Positions 53,304 to 62,867 of a DNA stretch of 64,000 bases are shown piece after piece. How positions within the stretch are numbered: the stretch's first letter is position 1; every line of letters begins with the position of its first letter. Made by a program: the position numbers and the translations under genes. The notes beneath the pieces are model-generated. The model was not told the origin of the DNA. It searched no databases and saw only the letters and a list, made by a program, of their open reading frames with translations. This stretch comes from Commensalibacter nepenthis. Its GTDB lineage: Bacteria > Pseudomonadota > Alphaproteobacteria > Acetobacterales > Acetobacteraceae. The DNA is taken from NCBI RefSeq assembly GCF_029953305.1, contig NZ_JASBAN010000001.1, forward strand, positions 2,225,001-2,289,000. The letters are read 5' to 3'.

Positions 53304-54183
53304 GGTCTTGTTGCAAATTTAATTATGTATTTTAGTATGATATAAAAATGGAGTGAGTATTTATATTTTAGGAACGATTTATGTCTATTGGTATCTATAG
53401 CAAGCTTATATTAAGATCTAGGGATGATTTTAAAGGTCGTCATTTTAATGGATTGATGATTATCCAAGCGGTAAACTGGTATTTACGCTATTGTCTTAGC
53501 TATCGAGATATTGAGGAATTGTTTTTAGAGCGTGGAGTAAGCGTTGATCATAGCACGTTAAATCGTTGGGTATTACGCTATGCACCACTATTAGAAAAAC
53601 GTTTGAGAAGCTATAGAAAACCCCATTGTGGTGAGGTGAGGATTGATGAAACCTATATCAAGGTAAAAGGTCAGTGGAAGTATCTATATAGAGCCATTGA
53701 TAAGAATGGAACTGCTATTGATTTCTTATTAACAGCTAAAAGAAATATCAAAGCAGCACAACGCTTTTTTATAAAAGCATTTAAAGAAGAGGGTCTATTC
53801 GCTCCAACCCATATTGGAACAGATAAAGCATTACCGTTTCCAAAAACCATACAAACCATGAAGAATGAGTATATCCTTCCCAATCACTGCGTTCATGAAA
53901 CAAAGAAATCTTTACAACAGGGAATAGAAAATGATCATTTTAGAGTAAAGAGAATTATCCCAAAGAATGGTTGCTTTCAATCTTTTCATACCGCAAGAAA
54001 AACACTTAAAGGATATGAGGCCATTCTCTGGATTAAAAAAGGACTGGGTTTTAAAGGAAAATGGACAATCAACGAACAAATAAAGCTCATTCAAAGCATA
54101 TTCGGTCTAAATAATAATATACCCGTCTAAATTAGCTAGCTTTATGGCTAATTACAGCCCCATTCAATATTTGCGAAAAGACC
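53304..54183 (+). mobile_element. IS6-type insertion sequence, copy D
   Basis: An 880-base element in the same orientation as copy B. The left end is the GTTG variant (GGTCTTGTTGCAAATTTA), and the right end reads TTGCGAAAAGACC, with one base different from copies B and C, so its ends are slightly mismatched. Flanks TCTGTTCT and GATATTTA do not match. Confidence 0.92.
53381..54130 (+). CDS. IS6-family DDE transposase (copy D)
   Basis: An intact-looking 249-residue transposase with changes not seen in the other copies around the catalytic Glu: NDHFRVKRIIPKNG where the others have NDHFRLKRGIPRNG, and FFIKAFKEEG for FFRKAFKKEG. The catalytic residues themselves are kept. These substitutions may weaken activity. 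Confidence 0.92.
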   Translation: MSIGIYSKLILRSRDDFKGRHFNGLMIIQAVNWYLRYCLSYRDIEELFLERGVSVDHSTLNRWVLRYAPLLEKRLRSYRKPHCGEVRIDETYIKVKGQWKYLYRAIDKNGTAIDFLLTAKRNIKAAQRFFIKAFKEEGLFAPTHIGTDKALPFPKTIQTMKNEYILPNHCVHETKKSLQQGIENDHFRVKRIIPKNGCFQSFHTARKTLKGYEAILWIKKGLGFKGKWTINEQIKLIQSIFGLNNNIPV

Positions 54184-54197
54184 GATATTTATTTTAT

Positions 54198-55067
54198 TTA
54201 TAAAATCGTTTCTATTTGCGAGCAAAGCCATTCTATATATTCGTTAAGTTGTTGTTTAAGTAAATAAAAACCATCCTGTAGTTCAAAACTATTCTCGTTC
54301 ATATATATACTTTTATTAATTTCAATTTGCATCACATGGATATTTTGTCTTGGATTGCCGTAATGTCGAGTAATATATCCACCAGCATACGGAATATTTT
54401 TGCTGACTTTAAAGCCTTTCTCAGTAAAAAATTTTTGGCTATTATTAATAAGGGCAGGGGAGCATGTCTCTGAAAAGCCGTCTCCTAAGACAATATCTGC
54501 ATAATAAGGATTGCGTTTTAGCATAGAAGGCATGGAATGCATGTCTAAAATAATACATCCTCCGTTTTCTTTGGAACTTTTTTGAATAAAATTTTGTATT
54601 TGCTGATGATAAGAAAACCAATAGGTTTCTATGCGTTCTTTAATCTTTGGAAAGGATAAATAATATTTATAAATTTGTTTTCCGCTGCTGCTGATTTTAT
54701 GCACGGTTCCCAAACCTCTTTTGACTTGGGGGCTGTTGGTATGACACCATTCTGGTAATGGGTCTTTGAATAAATCGGGATCCAGCTCCCATGCTTCTCT
54801 ATTTAAATCACAGAATATTCTGGGAAGGCTTGCTTGTAAAAAAGTCACTCTATATTGTGTAACATCTTTCAATAAAAGATGAATATAACTATCTTCGCTT
54901 TTTCGTAACTCATTTAGAGGAACTCTGCATGAGGAAAGTAGATGAGAATCATATTCTATTCCAGAATGGGGTGAGCTGATTAAAATAGGATATGAATATT
55001 CATTTTGTGGGTATTGGATAAGAAAAGGCAAAGAAAAAGAGGGTTTTATAAAGTCAAATAAAGACAT
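54198..55067 (-). CDS. N-formylglutamate amidohydrolase-family protein
   Basis: A 289-residue metal-dependent hydrolase of the FGase family, related to the last step of one histidine degradation route (formylglutamate to glutamate and formate). Visible metal and catalytic motifs: ILISSPHSGIEY near residue 30, FCDLNREAW near 84, and IILDMHSMPSM near 176. No hut genes are nearby, so the substrate is uncertain. It is monocistronic, and its stop is 14 bases from IS copy D, leaving no room for a native terminator. Confidence 0.82.
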   Translation of the reverse strand: MSLFDFIKPSFSLPFLIQYPQNEYSYPILISSPHSGIEYDSHLLSSCRVPLNELRKSEDSYIHLLLKDVTQYRVTFLQASLPRIFCDLNREAWELDPDLFKDPLPEWCHTNSPQVKRGLGTVHKISSSGKQIYKYYLSFPKIKERIETYWFSYHQQIQNFIQKSSKENGGCIILDMHSMPSMLKRNPYYADIVLGDGFSETCSPALINNSQKFFTEKGFKVSKNIPYAGGYITRHYGNPRQNIHVMQIEINKSIYMNENSFELQDGFYLLKQQLNEYIEWLCSQIETIL

Positions 55068-55182
55068 TGTACATTCGCAGAAAATAGATAAATAAAATTA
55101 TCTGATAAAATATTTCATTTTTTTTACTTTGGCTACTTGCACTTTTAAAAGAACATCGTTATTAACAGTTATCAGCTAAGAT

Positions 55183-55257
55183 GGGTGTATAGCTCAGCGG
55201 GAGAGCACTACCTTGACATGGTAGGGGTCACAGGTTCAATCCCTGTTACACCCACCA
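55183..55257 (+). tRNA. tRNA-Val (anticodon GAC)
   Basis: A 75-base tRNA with acceptor GGGTGTA / TACACCC, D-loop AGCTCAGCGGGAGAGC, anticodon stem-loop CTACCTTGACATGGTAG with GAC, T-arm CAGGTTCAATCCCTG and encoded CCA. Confidence 0.97.
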
Positions 55258-55356
55258 TCTAAGCTTATAGAAATTCACTTAAAAATTTAATATATAATCA
55301 AAGCAATAAAAATATCTGCTTATTGATAACAAGATTTATTTTGATGTATCTGTAAA

Positions 55357-56151
55357 ATGAATAAACCTAAATATATTGTACCCGCTTTGATTTGTTTGTT
55401 ATTTTATAATAATATTGCTAAAGCAGTAACGAATAATCCGTTTTTAAACAATGATACTGTTTATTTACCACAATTCAAACAAAGAGGTGGTAATCCATAT
55501 ATTACAAATAATGTTAGTATAGATATTATTAAATCTAAAGCTAACCAAGGGGACGTTGTTGCCCAACTTGCATTGGGATTATTATATGGGTTGGGAGAAA
55601 GAATTCCTCTTGATCATAAAAAAGCAGCTTATTGGTTTCAAAAAGCAGCAAATCAAGGGGATGAGAAAGCTCAACTTTTATTGGGATTAGCGTATTATGA
55701 TGGTGCGGGTATAGATAAAGACGATTCAAAAGCATTCTTTTGGTATCAAAAGGCTGCTAATCAAGGGCAGCCTATAGCACAACTTAAACTAGGATCAATG
55801 TATTATGAAGGTGAAGGCACATCTCAGAATTACATTAAAGCAAAAGAGTATTTTCAGAAAGCAGCAAATCAAGGTCATGTTGTGGCTTTGGTCAATCTAG
55901 GAGTGATGTATGATACAGGACGAGGTACTCCGAAAGATTTTATAAAAGCTAAAAAGTATTTTGAAAAAGCAATTTCAAAAGGTAGTTCTGAAGCTAAGAT
56001 GAAATTAGGAATTATGTATTTTCTTGGTGAGATTACCCCAAAGGATAATGCTAAAGCACTAGAATTATTTGAGCAATTTTGTAAAGAATCACCCAAAGAG
56101 TGTAACAGAACCATTCAATCTATGATGCTACAATTGCGAAATTCTCGATAA
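55357..56151 (+). CDS. Exported Sel1-repeat protein
   Basis: A 264-residue protein with a signal peptide (KYIVPALICLLFYNNIAKA, cleavage after AKA) and five Sel1-like helical repeats of about 36 residues from residue 68 on; each has the wording AQLALGLLYGLG ... KKAAYWFQKAANQG. Such solenoids mediate protein contacts in the periplasm. The operon protein at 38538-39596 has related repeats. It stands alone after tRNA-Val, with a dead IS481 element at its 3' side that begins nine bases after the stop. Confidence 0.85.
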   Translation: MNKPKYIVPALICLLFYNNIAKAVTNNPFLNNDTVYLPQFKQRGGNPYITNNVSIDIIKSKANQGDVVAQLALGLLYGLGERIPLDHKKAAYWFQKAANQGDEKAQLLLGLAYYDGAGIDKDDSKAFFWYQKAANQGQPIAQLKLGSMYYEGEGTSQNYIKAKEYFQKAANQGHVVALVNLGVMYDTGRGTPKDFIKAKKYFEKAISKGSSEAKMKLGIMYFLGEITPKDNAKALELFEQFCKESPKECNRTIQSMMLQLRNSR

Positions 56152-56160
56152 AAGCCAATG

Positions 56161-56995
56161 TGTAGGAATTGTTCGGGTTGTTTACAGTGATATGGAATAT
56201 TACTGTAATGAAAATGCATAGAAAAACGAAGCTTATGCTGTAGAAAGTCACGGTAACCGATCTGGCTAAGCGTTTTATGGTCAGCAGACCTACGATTTAT
56301 GTTGTATTAAGGCGAGCTCGGTTGCAATTATTTGTGCCGATGTCCAGCACAAATGAGCGTTATAAAACGATCAAATATGGCATTAAACGCCTTGCTAAGA
56401 TTGAAAAAACACTTGAGGACAAGCTCAGACGGCAAGCCAAAAATATAACAACTCTTATCCTGGGGAGATGGTGCATGTTGAGATTAAACGGCTTCCTTTG
56501 TTGAAAAATGAGACTAAACAGCAAACTCGGGAGTATCTTTTTGTAGGTATTGATGATTTTTCTCGAGAACTCTATGCAGGGATTTACAACGATAAATCTC
56601 AGTTTAGTGCAGCTCAGTTCCTACAAGACGATGTGCTGGTTCAATGCCCTTATACGATCGAATGTGTTTACTCTGACAATGGCAGAGAATACCAAGGAAC
56701 GCTTGAACATCTGTTTGTTAAATCTTGTTATACCAATCGGATTAACCAGAAATTTACCAAGCCAGCTTGCCCTCAAACCAATGGCAAAGCAGAGCGCGTC
56801 ATTCGCACACTCATGGAAATGTGGCATGAGCGTGAATTGTTCGTCAATGCTCAAGATCGAAAGTTAAAGTTGAAACGATTTATAAATTATTATAACATTG
56901 TTAAACCCCATAAAGGCATTCAAGGAAAAACACCCTATGAGGTTTTAGATGATTATTTTAAACAAAATCTGTAAACAACGCGATCAATTCCTACA
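56161..56995 (+). mobile_element. Decayed IS481-family element
   Basis: An 835-base element with imperfect 27-base inverted ends (TGTAGGAATTG ... GTTGTTTACAG on the left and the complement on the right, two mismatches). The flanking bases show no clear target duplication. The transposase inside is dead, and the length is short for the family. Confidence 0.82.
56208..56974 (+). pseudogene. IS481-family transposase, inactivated
   Basis: The frame starts MKMHRKTKLML, meets a TAG, resumes as KVTVTDLAKRFMVSRPTIY (the N-terminal helix-turn-helix), then loses a base in an A-run near 56440 and continues in another frame as YPGEMVHVEIKRLP. The integrase core keeps VGIDDFSRELYAGI, CVYSDNGREYQG and PQTNGKAERVIRTL, so all three catalytic acids are there. 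One stop and one frameshift make it nonfunctional. Confidence 0.8.
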
Positions 56996-57060
56996 ATTCA
57001 ATATTATTAAAAGAGGAATAATAATTTCAGTTTTAGACCAGCCGCATTTTTTTTTAAGAT

Positions 57061-57168
57061 TCAAAAAATAATAAATAAAATCAAAGCTATAAATATAAAA
57101 GGGGATGCTATAAAAAAGAGCATTCCAATGATATCTAATGTTGTAAAATTTAGTGAACCTCCTAACAT
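57061..57168 (-). CDS. 35-residue hydrophobic peptide
   Basis: A short minus-strand ORF with a well-placed ribosome site (AAAGGAAACGT before the ATG). It reads MLGGSLNFTTLDIIGMLFF, then ends in a continuous hydrophobic helix (ASPFIFIALILFIIF), so it would be a single-span membrane peptide. I cannot assign a family; candidates are small regulatory membrane peptides or type I toxins. There is no paired antisense RNA that I can identify. It sits between the dead IS481 element and serA. Confidence 0.4.
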   Translation of the reverse strand: MLGGSLNFTTLDIIGMLFFIASPFIFIALILFIIF

Positions 57169-57189
57169 ACGTTTCCTTTAATATATTTT

Positions 57190-57225
57190 ACACACTCTTA
57201 ATAATCTAAATCACTAAGAGTGTGT
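57190..57225. terminator. Hairpin between serA and the small peptide gene
   Basis: An 11-base perfect stem (ACACACTCTTA with its complement) around a 14-base loop, close after the serA stop. T-runs on either side are weak, so it is a possible terminator or an mRNA 3' stabiliser for serA. Confidence 0.45.
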
Positions 57226-57238
57226 TATTTACTGAATT

Positions 57239-58498
57239 TTACTTATCAGTTGGACGATACAAAATACGCGCACGAACTGTACCATCTAAGGCACGTAAAG
57301 AACGAAGGATTTCAATATCGATGTCTTTTTCACCTTCAGTCGTTGCTTCGATAACCACATAACCAACTTCACCATCAGTTTGAAGATATTGAGCAGATAT
57401 ATTCGCATTGGCTTCGGTAAAAATATTATTGATTTTTTGCATAATACCAGGAACATTTTTATGCACATGCATATATCTGGTTCCTTTAAGGCGAATGGGT
57501 AGTTGAACTTCTGGAAAATTAACAGAACTTAAGGTTGAACCCACATCAGAATATTCAATAAATTTATTTGCGACTTCTCGACCAATACGTTCTTGAGCTT
57601 CGATCGTAGAGCCTCCGATATGAGGAGATAAAATTACATTTTCCAACCCACGTAAAGGAGAGCTAAATTCTTCGCCCTTTTCTTTTGGTTCTTTAGGGAA
57701 TACGTCAATTGCAGCGCCCAATAAATGCTTGCTTTTTAAAGCTGCTGCGAGCGCATCAATATCGACCACTTGTCCACGTGCGTTATTGATTAAGAAAGAG
57801 CCAGGTTTCATCATGGCAATTTCTTTTTCACCAATAAGATTGATGGTACTTTCCAAATGAGGCACATGCAAGCTAACAATGTCACTTTCTTTGAGTAATG
57901 CAGCCAAAGAGTCAACAGAGCGAGCATTACCATGCATTAATTTATCAACTGGATCATAATAAATAACATGTAATCCAAAAGCTTCCGCTAGAATAGAAAG
58001 TTGAGATCCAATAGATCCGTAACCAACAATCCCAAGTGTTTTACCTCTGACTTCCCAACTATTGGTACTGCTTTTATCCCATAGACCTTTATGGCATTCT
58101 TCTGAACGGGTAAAAATACGACGTAACAACATCACAATTTCACCCATCACTAATTCAGCGACTGAGCGTGTATTGCTGAATGGTGCATTAAAAACAGGAA
58201 TACCACGATTTCTGGCAGCGTCTAAATCAACTTGGTTGGTCCCAATACAAAAACAACCAATCGCGATTAATTTATCTGCTTCATCTAATACCGCTTCAGT
58301 TAAATGAGTACGAGAACGAATACCAATTAAATGAACACCTTTGATTGCTTCTTTTAAAGCATCTTCATCCAAAGCCGTTTTTAAATGCGTGATATTACTA
58401 TATCCATTTTGTTTCAAAAGTTCGACTGCACTTTCATGCACACCCTCAAGTAACAAAATACGAATTTTATCTTTGGGTAAAGATAAGTTAGAAGCCAT
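57239..58498 (-). CDS. serA: D-3-phosphoglycerate dehydrogenase
   Basis: The first enzyme of serine synthesis, oxidising 3-phosphoglycerate with NAD. At 419 residues it is the E. coli-like form with a C-terminal ACT domain (from about 345: RYMHVHKNVPGIMQKINNIF) for serine feedback. The Rossmann motif VGYGSIGSQLSILAEAFG lies near residue 158, the catalytic Arg in INNARGQVVD near 238, and the His in LSPHIGGST near 292. N-terminal domain motif is GCFCIGTNQVDL. hisN is next upstream on the same strand, 29 bases away. Confidence 0.94.
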   Translation of the reverse strand: MASNLSLPKDKIRILLLEGVHESAVELLKQNGYSNITHLKTALDEDALKEAIKGVHLIGIRSRTHLTEAVLDEADKLIAIGCFCIGTNQVDLDAARNRGIPVFNAPFSNTRSVAELVMGEIVMLLRRIFTRSEECHKGLWDKSSTNSWEVRGKTLGIVGYGSIGSQLSILAEAFGLHVIYYDPVDKLMHGNARSVDSLAALLKESDIVSLHVPHLESTINLIGEKEIAMMKPGSFLINNARGQVVDIDALAAALKSKHLLGAAIDVFPKEPKEKGEEFSSPLRGLENVILSPHIGGSTIEAQERIGREVANKFIEYSDVGSTLSSVNFPEVQLPIRLKGTRYMHVHKNVPGIMQKINNIFTEANANISAQYLQTDGEVGYVVIEATTEGEKDIDIEILRSLRALDGTVRARILYRPTDK

Positions 58499-58527
58499 TT
58501 TATTTTCCTATATAATAATATTAAAAA

Positions 58528-59322
58528 TTAATTGTTGTTCAGTAAATTAACCACTTGTTGTTTTAACCTTGGATCACCCAGAGCTAAAACGGTTTCTTTA
58601 CTATGTAAATTTAAAGCATTTCCTTGCCAATCCGTAATGCAGCCGCCGGCACCTTCGATAATTGGAACCAAGGCCGCCCAATCCCATATTTTATTGCCGC
58701 ACTCTATAATTAAATCTAGCTGACCCAATGCTAATAACCCATAGGCATAACAATCTCCGCCCCAACTAACGCGTTTCACTTTATTATATACTTGCTTCCA
58801 ATTCGTATCAGCAGCACTTTCTAAGATTTCGGGAGCAGTGCAAGAGGCTTCTGCAAAACGAAGTTCAGAGCAAGACCTTGTGCCAATTTTCCCACCTAAT
58901 TGTGAAATAAATTGCGACGGTTGTCCTTGCACTCCAATCCAGCGTTCATTGGTTATTGGTTGATCGATAATCCCTAAAACAGGTTGTCCTTCGTATAATA
59001 AGGCAATCAAGATACCAAAGAGAGGGCGTCCTGTAATAAAAGCACGTGTACCATCAATAGGATCAACAACCCATTGGAATTTAGAATCTGTCTTATTGAT
59101 TCCATATTCTTCGCCAATAATCCCAAATTCAGGCGTTTCTTTTTGTAAGATAGAGCGAATGGCTTGTTCTGATTCGCGATCAGCTTGCGTTACTGGGGAT
59201 TCATCTGATTTGACATCAGCATGTAACGAAGATTGCCTAAAGTAAGGTCTTACGACTTTACCTGCAGCTTGCACAGCTTCTTGAGCAATTTGTAAATAAG
59301 AATCTAATTGAAGTTTTGTCAT
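58528..59322 (-). CDS. hisN: Histidinol-phosphatase, inositol-monophosphatase type
   Basis: A 264-residue member of the IMPase superfamily. The metal site is visible in FGIIGEEYG near residue 72, WVVDPIDGTRAFITGRPLFG near 84, and IWDWAALVPIIEGAGG near 215. The sequence DPIDGTRAFITGRP is typical of the HisN/histidinol-phosphatase branch rather than of inositol phosphatases. It starts four bases after the cytochrome gene's stop. The gene order with serA suggests an amino acid biosynthesis operon. Confidence 0.85.
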   Translation of the reverse strand: MTKLQLDSYLQIAQEAVQAAGKVVRPYFRQSSLHADVKSDESPVTQADRESEQAIRSILQKETPEFGIIGEEYGINKTDSKFQWVVDPIDGTRAFITGRPLFGILIALLYEGQPVLGIIDQPITNERWIGVQGQPSQFISQLGGKIGTRSCSELRFAEASCTAPEILESAADTNWKQVYNKVKRVSWGGDCYAYGLLALGQLDLIIECGNKIWDWAALVPIIEGAGGCITDWQGNALNLHSKETVLALGDPRLKQQVVNLLNNN

Positions 59323-59326
59323 AAAA

Positions 59327-60205
59327 TTAATGTTTATCCTGTGGTGAAAGGGAATAAAGGTACAGAATAATGTTTTTTCTTATATCAGCGGAACTGACAC
59401 CCTTATAATTCATTTTATTTCCAGGAGCCCATTGCTGAGGATTCTCTATCCATTGATCTAAATTGCTTTCAGTCCAATTCATTTTCTTAATTTTTAAGGC
59501 TCCAGAATAAGTATAATTTGATTGTGAAGCAATTGGTTTATTCACAATATTATATAAATTTGGTCCTAATTTTGTATTTCCTTCAATTGTATCGCTATGA
59601 CAAACGGCACAATATTGCTGATACTCTTCTTTTCCTTGTGAAAGATTAGATTGTTTTTCAAAAACAGATCCCTGATGTTTTTCTAGTAAGGGAATATTTT
59701 TCTTTTCAGTCATCGGAGCCGATGCTGTAGGAGAAATTGATTTAAGATAAGCAATAATATCAATTCGATCTTGTTGAGACGGAACACCAGGATAAGCCAT
59801 AATGGTATCGGACGCGAAATTCATTGGATGAGCCAACCATATATTTAAATTTTTAACGTCCCAAGTTTCTTTATTATGTTTTTTTAAACTACCAGAATAA
59901 TTAAAATTAGGTTTGGAAGCAATTTGATGACCCATAATATTATACAAATTCGGTCCTATCTTATTGATCCCATCTTGATTAAATGTATGGCATAAACTAC
60001 ATTGTTGCGCTGCCAACTCTTTCCCTTTGGATATATCAGCAGAGGTTAGGTCAATCGATTTATTTTGATCATCATTGGTTGCAAAAATAGATTTTATTGG
60101 GGTTTGATTTTGAATAATAACCGATCCAATTCCCCAAGAAGCCGCAAGAACGCAGACTGAAAACAAGCCTGCTACTGCTAATCTATTCCAATCAAAACTA
60201 TCCAT
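59327..60205 (-). CDS. Membrane-anchored diheme cytochrome c
   Basis: A 292-residue protein with a non-cleaved N-terminal membrane anchor (LAVAGLFSVCVLAASWGIGS), then two class I cytochrome c domains. Heme motifs are CSLCH near residue 92 and CAVCH near 199, each followed by GPNLYNI and an axial Met in TIMAYPGV and NKMNYKGV. The duplicated domains are alike, pointing to internal duplication. It would carry electrons on the periplasmic face between membrane dehydrogenases and an oxidase. It is divergent from kdsB, a pairing I believe is common in Rhodospirillales. Confidence 0.87.
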   Translation of the reverse strand: MDSFDWNRLAVAGLFSVCVLAASWGIGSVIIQNQTPIKSIFATNDDQNKSIDLTSADISKGKELAAQQCSLCHTFNQDGINKIGPNLYNIMGHQIASKPNFNYSGSLKKHNKETWDVKNLNIWLAHPMNFASDTIMAYPGVPSQQDRIDIIAYLKSISPTASAPMTEKKNIPLLEKHQGSVFEKQSNLSQGKEEYQQYCAVCHSDTIEGNTKLGPNLYNIVNKPIASQSNYTYSGALKIKKMNWTESNLDQWIENPQQWAPGNKMNYKGVSSADIRKNIILYLYSLSPQDKH

Positions 60206-60340
60206 TTTGAATATTTTTCTTCACAATTTAAAATGAACTAAACAATCCTTATTTGTTTATAGAATAAAGATACGTTATCAGCTATAAAAGAAAAGCAAAA
60301 AAAACGATCTAAATGATTTTAAATTGAGAACCACAGTCAA

Positions 60341-61072
60341 ATGAATGCGTTAATTATCATTCCAGCACGCCTTGCCGCCACACGATTGCCCAATAAACCT
60401 TTGGCGGATATTCATGGAAAACCCATGATTGTGCGTGTTATGGAACAAGCACAAAAAGCCAAGATTGGTCCTGTTATTGTGGCTTCGGGTGATATGGAAA
60501 TTACAGAAGCGGTCAAAAAAGCAGGGGGGACAGCAATTGATACTGACCCAAACCTACCTTCTGGTTCTGATCGCGTTCATCAAGCATTTTTGCAAGTTAA
60601 AAACCATCAAGATTTTGATGTTATTATTAATTTACAAGGGGACTTACCTCTGATTAATCCCAAAGATGTAAGGCGATCTTTGTTACCCCTAGCAGATCAA
60701 TCTGTGGATATAGCAACGTTAATTGCACCCGTAAAAACAGAATTTGAACGCAATGCGCTTTCGGTTGTTAAAGTTGCTTGTAATTTTCAAGAAAAAACAG
60801 AAATAGCAAAGGCTTTATATTTCTCAAGATGTCCTATTCCATACGGAGATGGTCCTTTATGGCATCATGTTGGGATTTATGCCTATCGTAAAATAGCATT
60901 GGAACGATTTATTTCCCTACCCACATCTTATTTAGAAAATAGAGAGAAACTCGAACAATTAAGAGCATTAGAAGCTGGAATGACCATTGGCTGTGCAACC
61001 ATTGAGGCTGCACCCTTTGGTGTCGATACGCCAGAAGACTTGGAAAATGTCAAAAGAATAGTAAAAGGTTAA
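60341..61072 (+). CDS. kdsB: 3-deoxy-manno-octulosonate cytidylyltransferase
   Basis: A 243-residue nucleotidyltransferase that makes CMP-Kdo for the LPS inner core. Motifs: IIPARLAATRLPNKPLADI at the start, LPSGSDRVHQAF near residue 71, INLQGDLPLI near 97 (family members often have NLQGDEP here, so Asp-Leu-Pro replaces Asp-Glu-Pro), and FGVDTPEDLE at the end. Its presence shows a Gram-negative outer membrane with Kdo. It is followed after three bases by pheA. Confidence 0.95.
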   Translation: MNALIIIPARLAATRLPNKPLADIHGKPMIVRVMEQAQKAKIGPVIVASGDMEITEAVKKAGGTAIDTDPNLPSGSDRVHQAFLQVKNHQDFDVIINLQGDLPLINPKDVRRSLLPLADQSVDIATLIAPVKTEFERNALSVVKVACNFQEKTEIAKALYFSRCPIPYGDGPLWHHVGIYAYRKIALERFISLPTSYLENREKLEQLRALEAGMTIGCATIEAAPFGVDTPEDLENVKRIVKG

Positions 61073-61075
61073 CAA

Positions 61076-61924
61076 ATGACACAAACAAAAATTATTGCAT
61101 TCCAAGGAAGACCTGGTGCGTATTCTGATCTTGCATGCCGTCAAGCACGCCCAGGTTGGACAACATTACCTTGCGAAGATTTCTATTCAACGATCAAAGC
61201 GGTGCAAACAGGTGAGGCCGATCAAGCCATGTTGCCTTGCGAAAATAATCTGGTAGGGCGTGTCCCTGATATTCATACGTTATTACCCTCATCGGGTTTA
61301 TTCATTGTTGGCGAACATTTTCAACGTGTAGAACATTGTCTTATTGGTATCAAAGGGGCGAAAATATCAGATATCAAACGTTTGCACACGCACCCAGTAG
61401 CCATGGGGCAGGTTTCTAAATTAATCCAATCCCTGCATATTGAACCGATTATTGAATTTGATACAGCTGGTTCTACTGAAATTATTGCCAAATTAAATAA
61501 TAAAGAGGATGCTGCCATTGCTTCTTCTTTAGCAGCAGAATTAAATAAATTGGAAATCTTACAACATAATGTTGAGGATAAATCCTATAATACGACCCGT
61601 TTTTATATTGTTGCGCAGGAAAAGGAAATTCCTGCAATCGAAGAACCCAATATCCTCACAACATTGTTATTTAAAACAAAGAATATTCCTGCCGCTTTAT
61701 ACAAAGCCTTGGGTGGGTTTGCGACCAATAACATCAATATGACACGATTAGAAAGCTGTATGGCTGATGGTAATTTTATAGCCACGAAATTTTTAGTTGA
61801 TGTTGATGGACATATGGAGGAAGCTGGTTTAAAACGTGCAATCAATGAGTTGCGTTTTTATGCAGAAGAATGTGTTATTCTTGGCGTATATCCAGCGTCA
61901 CCTTACCGTCAATCAAAACAATAA
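61076..61924 (+). CDS. pheA: Prephenate dehydratase
   Basis: A 282-residue stand-alone prephenate dehydratase that forms phenylpyruvate for phenylalanine synthesis. Catalytic-domain landmarks are IAFQGRPGAYSDLACRQ and the motif YNTTRFYIVAQE near residue 170. The C-terminal ACT domain starts near 195 and holds the feedback motif, here MTRLESCMADGNF where ESRP is common. No chorismate mutase domain is fused. Coupled to kdsB. Confidence 0.93.
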   Translation: MTQTKIIAFQGRPGAYSDLACRQARPGWTTLPCEDFYSTIKAVQTGEADQAMLPCENNLVGRVPDIHTLLPSSGLFIVGEHFQRVEHCLIGIKGAKISDIKRLHTHPVAMGQVSKLIQSLHIEPIIEFDTAGSTEIIAKLNNKEDAAIASSLAAELNKLEILQHNVEDKSYNTTRFYIVAQEKEIPAIEEPNILTTLLFKTKNIPAALYKALGGFATNNINMTRLESCMADGNFIATKFLVDVDGHMEEAGLKRAINELRFYAEECVILGVYPASPYRQSKQ

Positions 61925-61972
61925 TTTTTTTATGATATAAATTACAAAGTGAATATATAAAGGATTGCTTCC

Positions 61973-62863
61973 ATGACAAATATTTGGTTAGAGGGCTCAT
62001 TAACAGCATTGATTACTCCTATGAATCTTGACGGTTCATTGGATTTCAAAGCATTTGAAAAATTTGTTGATTGGCAAATTCAAGAGGGAACTTCTGCGTT
62101 AATACCTGTTGGCACAACAGGTGAAAGCCCGACGTTGTCTCATGAAGAACATAAAAAAATTGTTGAAATAACGGTCAAAGTTTCTGGAGGACGCGTTCCT
62201 GTTTTGGCTGGTGCTGGATCAAATTGTACTGATGAAGCGATTGAAATGGCTCAATTTGCCAAAGCAATCGGTGCAGATGCTGCATTGGTGGTAACACCTT
62301 ATTATAATAAACCCACACAAGAAGGGTTATTTTTACATTATACAGCGATTGCAAACGCTGCTGAATTTCCGATTTATATCTATAATATTCCTGGACGTTC
62401 AGTTATTGATATGTCTGTTGAAACAATGGCGCGTTTGGCTGAAAATCCATATATCGTCGGCGTAAAAGATGCAACTGCGAATCTGGTTCGCCCTATCCAA
62501 GAACGCAGAGCGATTAAAAAACCTTTCAACTTGCTTTCTGGTGAAGATGGAACCGCAGTATCTTATTTAGCTGCTGGTGGCAATGGATGTATCAGTGTAA
62601 CCGCAAACGTGGCTCCTAAATTTTGTGCAGAAATGCATAAAGCATGGAAAAATGGGAATGTTGCTGAAGCAATTGCATTGCAAGATCGTTTGTCAGTTTT
62701 ACATGATGCAATGTTCTGTGAAAGTAATCCTGCACCTGTGAAATATGCAGCCTCACTTTTAGGGTTAGCAAATGAAACCTGTCGACTTCCTTTGGCACCA
62801 ATCACAGAATCTTCACGTGAAAAAGTGAACAAAGCATTAAAGATCGTTGGATTAATAGGTTAG
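61973..62863 (+). CDS. dapA: 4-hydroxy-tetrahydrodipicolinate synthase
   Basis: A 296-residue aldolase-fold enzyme for the first step of the lysine/diaminopimelate branch. The Schiff-base lysine is in [15 protein letters not shown] near residue 164, the tyrosine in [11 protein letters not shown] near 136, and the signature [17 protein letters not shown] near 43. The GTTGES motif separates it from the catabolic homologue at 18701-19606. An AAAGGATTG ribosome site precedes the ATG. smpB follows after four bases, an order common in alphaproteobacteria. Confidence 0.95.
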   Translation: MTNIWLEGSLTALITPMNLDGSLDFKAFEKFVDWQIQEGTSALIPVGTTGESPTLSHEEHKKIVEITVKVSGGRVPVLAGAGSNCTDEAIEMAQFAKAIGADAALVVTPYYNKPTQEGLFLHYTAIANAAEFPIYIYNIPGRSVIDMSVETMARLAENPYIVGVKDATANLVRPIQERRAIKKPFNLLSGEDGTAVSYLAAGGNGCISVTANVAPKFCAEMHKAWKNGNVAEAIALQDRLSVLHDAMFCESNPAPVKYAASLLGLANETCRLPLAPITESSREKVNKALKIVGLIG

Positions 62864-62867
62864 ATTT

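Noticed and set aside
55357-56151. CRISPR-like or DNA-level repeat array
   Set aside because: The periodicity comes from Sel1 protein repeats with diverged DNA; I found no CRISPR array anywhere in the window.
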